Shown one piece after another: positions 5,602 to 7,461 of a stretch of DNA of 7,461 nt (the stretch's first letter is position 1; each line of letters opens with the position of its first letter). Made by a program: the position numbers and the translations under genes. The notes beneath the pieces were generated by a model. That model did no database searches, was not told where the DNA came from, and saw only the letters and a program-made list of their open reading frames with translations. Origin of the DNA: JBJEQG01 sp051881635 (GTDB lineage: Bacteria; Bacillota; Clostridia; Oscillospirales; Acutalibacteraceae); the NCBI GenBank assembly GCA_051881635.1, contig JBJEQG010000168.1:1-7461 (forward strand), in the 5' to 3' direction.

Positions 5602-6738
5602 TTACGCAACCTCAAAATTCAAAAAAGGCACAATACTTTCATAAGGAATTACGCCGTGGGCATGGTGCATTAAACCATAAATAAAGATAACTGCCGAAAT
5701 AAACAAAATACAGCTGCACACACTTACCGACAAAACCGTCTTTTGTTTTTCCGAAGTCCAATCCAGCGTTTTTTCTCCTGTTGTAATACGAATGCCGTTT
5801 TTCTTCAAAGAAGAAATCATAACCGGTACCAAAAGAATAACAAAAATCAATGTATAATAGGACAAACGCTCAATAATCGCATGGCGGGACATCGTAATCA
5901 TAATAAATGCGTTCAGCAAACTCAAATTAACCAAATAGCGATTTTCACGAGTCGGCTCAATAGTTTGCGTTTTATAGAGGAAGAAACCTAACAGAGCAAT
6001 CACAACGGGAAGTAAACAATACATAAATGATACGCCTGTTGTAATAAAAAACGACTGATTATATTCTTCGTGGAAAAATTGGGTAATCAAATTAAACAAA
6101 CCGCCTGAGGCAATATAAAAACACAGCAAAAGATAACCATAAGCCAAAAGGGCTTTTACACCCGGCTTCATTTTCACCCAGAAATAAATGATGAAGAAAA
6201 TTAAAATTGTTTGGTGGAACAACGAACCAATCAAAATTAAAACGGTAAACGGAATAAATCTGTTTTCTTTGAAGAAATGCCATGCCCACATAACGAATAC
6301 CAAAGCAATCGCCTGACGCACAAAGTTCATTTCCATAAAGAAAATAAACATATTGAAATACAACAGTACCGATACCCATGGCATTTTTGAGTATTTATAA
6401 ATATAAATTCCCACCGGCAAAATACATATCACCGACAAAACACCCATGTAAATAATATAGTTTGGTATAATGCGTGTCATAACTTTTGTAAAAAATACAA
6501 AGCCTATTTCCCAATCTTCATATTTCATACTCCAAAAGTCCTGTAAAGACATCTGATAAAAGCCGTTGGCATACATATCATAGTCGTTTCCGATATGAAG
6601 CCTAAGAATAGCCACAAGCAAAAGTTGCGTAAATGATAAAACAATAAAAATTTGATTTTTCTTATCGTTTGGCTTGTACCAACATAACAATGCCGCCCAC
6701 ACCAAAAGCAAAACTTCATTTATAATATAAAAACCCAA
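5602..6738 (-). CDS. epsG: EpsG family exopolysaccharide polymerase
   Basis: A 378-residue polytopic membrane protein with about ten hydrophobic segments. It carries hallmarks of the EpsG family: GNDYDMY (50-56, the GxDY motif), FVRQAIA (139-145), GSLFHQT (171-177), IIERLSYY (288-295) and a C-terminal GVIPYES loop (362-368). By family knowledge EpsG acts like a Wzy polymerase, joining lipid-linked oligosaccharide units at the outer face of the membrane; length and topology fit a full-length protein. The start is TTG at 6738: an in-frame stop lies two codons upstream and no ATG occurs in frame before about residue 55. AGGAG (6750-6754) is 11 nt away. It lies 38 bp after the sugar transferase stop codon, with no promoter between, so the two are almost certainly one operon. 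The exact polymer cannot be told. Confidence 0.88.
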   Translation of the reverse strand: MGFYIINEVLLLVWAALLCWYKPNDKKNQIFIVLSFTQLLLVAILRLHIGNDYDMYANGFYQMSLQDFWSMKYEDWEIGFVFFTKVMTRIIPNYIIYMGVLSVICILPVGIYIYKYSKMPWVSVLLYFNMFIFFMEMNFVRQAIALVFVMWAWHFFKENRFIPFTVLILIGSLFHQTILIFFIIYFWVKMKPGVKALLAYGYLLLCFYIASGGLFNLITQFFHEEYNQSFFITTGVSFMYCLLPVVIALLGFFLYKTQTIEPTRENRYLVNLSLLNAFIMITMSRHAIIERLSYYTLIFVILLVPVMISSLKKNGIRITTGEKTLDWTSEKQKTVLSVSVCSCILFISAVIFIYGLMHHAHGVIPYESIVPFLNFEVA

Positions 6739-6749
6739 ATATCAACACA

Positions 6750-6754
6750 CTCCT
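6750..6754 (-). promoter_or_regulatory. Ribosome binding site for the TTG-started epsG
   Basis: AGGAG on the minus strand, 11 nt before TTG 6738. A nearer TTG (6743-6745) is out of frame and soon hits a stop. With an in-frame TGA just upstream, this site supports TTG 6738 as the start. The long spacing and rare start codon suggest modest translation. Confidence 0.55.
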
Positions 6755-6776
6755 AACTATTTCTGCAACCCGATTT

Positions 6777-7461
6777 TTAATATGCGTTTTTGGAGAAAAT
6801 CCCTTTAAACAAAGTCATAAATAAAATTTTTATATCCAATCCCAAAGACCAATTTTCTATATAGTAAATATCGTATTCAATCCTTTTTTCGATAGAAGTT
6901 CCGCTGCCCCGCAGACCATTCACCTGAGCCCAGCCCGTTATGCCGGGTCTGACATAGTGCTTAATCATATAGTAAGGTACAGAGTCTTTAAACTGGTTCA
7001 CATAATACGGAATTTCAGGTCTTGGACCGACAAGCGACATATCTCCACGCAAAACATTCCAAAGTTGCGGTAACTCGTCAATGCTGAACCGCCGAATAAA
7101 CCTTCCAAACGGTGTACATCGGGTATCGTTTTTCTGTGTCATCGTCTTATCATTTTCGGTTTCCTCCCGCATGGAACAAAATTTATACATCATAAAAGGC
7201 CGCCGCCCCAATCCGACACGTTCCTGCTTAAAAATAACTTTTCCATGTGTCGTCACCTTAATAATAATCGCTATAACTGCCATTAGTGGTGAAAGGATAA
7301 TCAACATCAGTGCGGAAATCACAATATCACATAACCGCTTAATAAAAGCATTAAATGTACTGTCCAGAGGTACATTCCTCATACCCAAAATCGGCAGGCC
7401 GTCAAAATTACTCGTATAGATACGGGAACCGAATATTGAAAAAATATTCGGTATCATGGAA
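6777..7461 (-). CDS. Polyprenyl-phosphate sugar phosphotransferase, C-terminal part (5' end outside window)
   Basis: About 228 codons are visible and the frame stays open to the right edge. The Met at 7457 has no ribosome binding site and aligns with the middle of the family (IPNIFSIFGS, DGLPIL), so it is an internal residue. Numbering from that Met: a transmembrane or re-entrant helix at 44-67, the KQERVG motif (77-82), the catalytic Asp-Glu pair D127-E128 in SIDELPQL, GDMSLVGPRPE (138-148) and RPGITGWAQVNG (170-181). This is the bacterial sugar transferase domain of WcaJ/CpsE-type enzymes. These transfer a sugar-1-phosphate from a nucleotide sugar to undecaprenyl phosphate, the first step of exopolysaccharide repeat assembly. 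Full-length members have about 450-470 residues with four N-terminal membrane helices and a nucleotide-binding-like domain, here presumably beyond 7461. The first sugar cannot be deduced. Confidence 0.92.
   Translation of the reverse strand, partial: SMIPNIFSIFGSRIYTSNFDGLPILGMRNVPLDSTFNAFIKRLCDIVISALMLIILSPLMAVIAIIIKVTTHGKVIFKQERVGLGRRPFMMYKFCSMREETENDKTMTQKNDTRCTPFGRFIRRFSIDELPQLWNVLRGDMSLVGPRPEIPYYVNQFKDSVPYYMIKHYVRPGITGWAQVNGLRGSGTSIEKRIEYDIYYIENWSLGLDIKILFMTLFKGIFSKNAY

Noticed and set aside
7450..7461. Met at 7457 as the true start of a short sugar transferase
   Set aside because: No ribosome binding site is visible, the frame is open to the edge, and the sequence just after it matches the region that precedes the catalytic domain in full-length enzymes.

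Overview
The window looks like chromosomal DNA of a low-GC Gram-positive bacterium, most likely a member of the Clostridia (Bacillota). The signs are AT-rich intergenic DNA, strong AGGAGG-like ribosome binding sites, near-consensus sigma-A-type promoters, U-tract hairpin terminators, a small surface protein with a sorting-signal-like tail, and an EpsG-type polysaccharide polymerase. No species can be named from the sequence alone.

Layout, left to right. Bases 1-77 are a complete tRNA-Arg(ACG) on the minus strand with its own promoter (102-130). Diverging from it is a plus-strand gene (311-1000) for a small membrane protein with an N-terminal zinc ribbon and a Gln/Tyr/Asn-rich linker. Its -35/-10 promoter is at 236-264. 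It ends at a hairpin terminator (1021-1056) and meets, tail to tail, a 1294-residue minus-strand gene (1105-4989) that has a second hairpin terminator (1064-1105). That large gene encodes a cytoplasmic multidomain protein of the cyclic-di-GMP type: degenerate receiver, HD-GYP, PAS, degenerate GGDEF, degenerate EAL, PAS, degenerate GGDEF. Only the HD-GYP module keeps its catalytic signature. Next, also on the minus strand, is a stand-alone gene (5179-5409) for a 76-residue exported peptide with a TGD-type sorting-signal-like tail, with its own promoter and terminator. The right end holds the downstream part of an exopolysaccharide operon: an EpsG-family polymerase (5602-6738, TTG start) preceded by a polyprenyl-phosphate sugar transferase (6777 to the right edge, 5' end outside the window).

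How the genes may work together. The sugar transferase and EpsG are classic partners: one loads the first sugar onto the lipid carrier and the other polymerises the lipid-linked units outside the membrane. Cyclic-di-GMP enzymes often control exopolysaccharide output, so the nearby HD-GYP protein is a plausible regulator, but it is a separate transcription unit and the link rests on proximity only. No mobile element, CRISPR array or riboswitch was recognised. The two features most worth a second look are the large protein with one apparently live and several apparently dead signalling domains, and the very short surface peptide, whose promoter contains a helically phased direct repeat.
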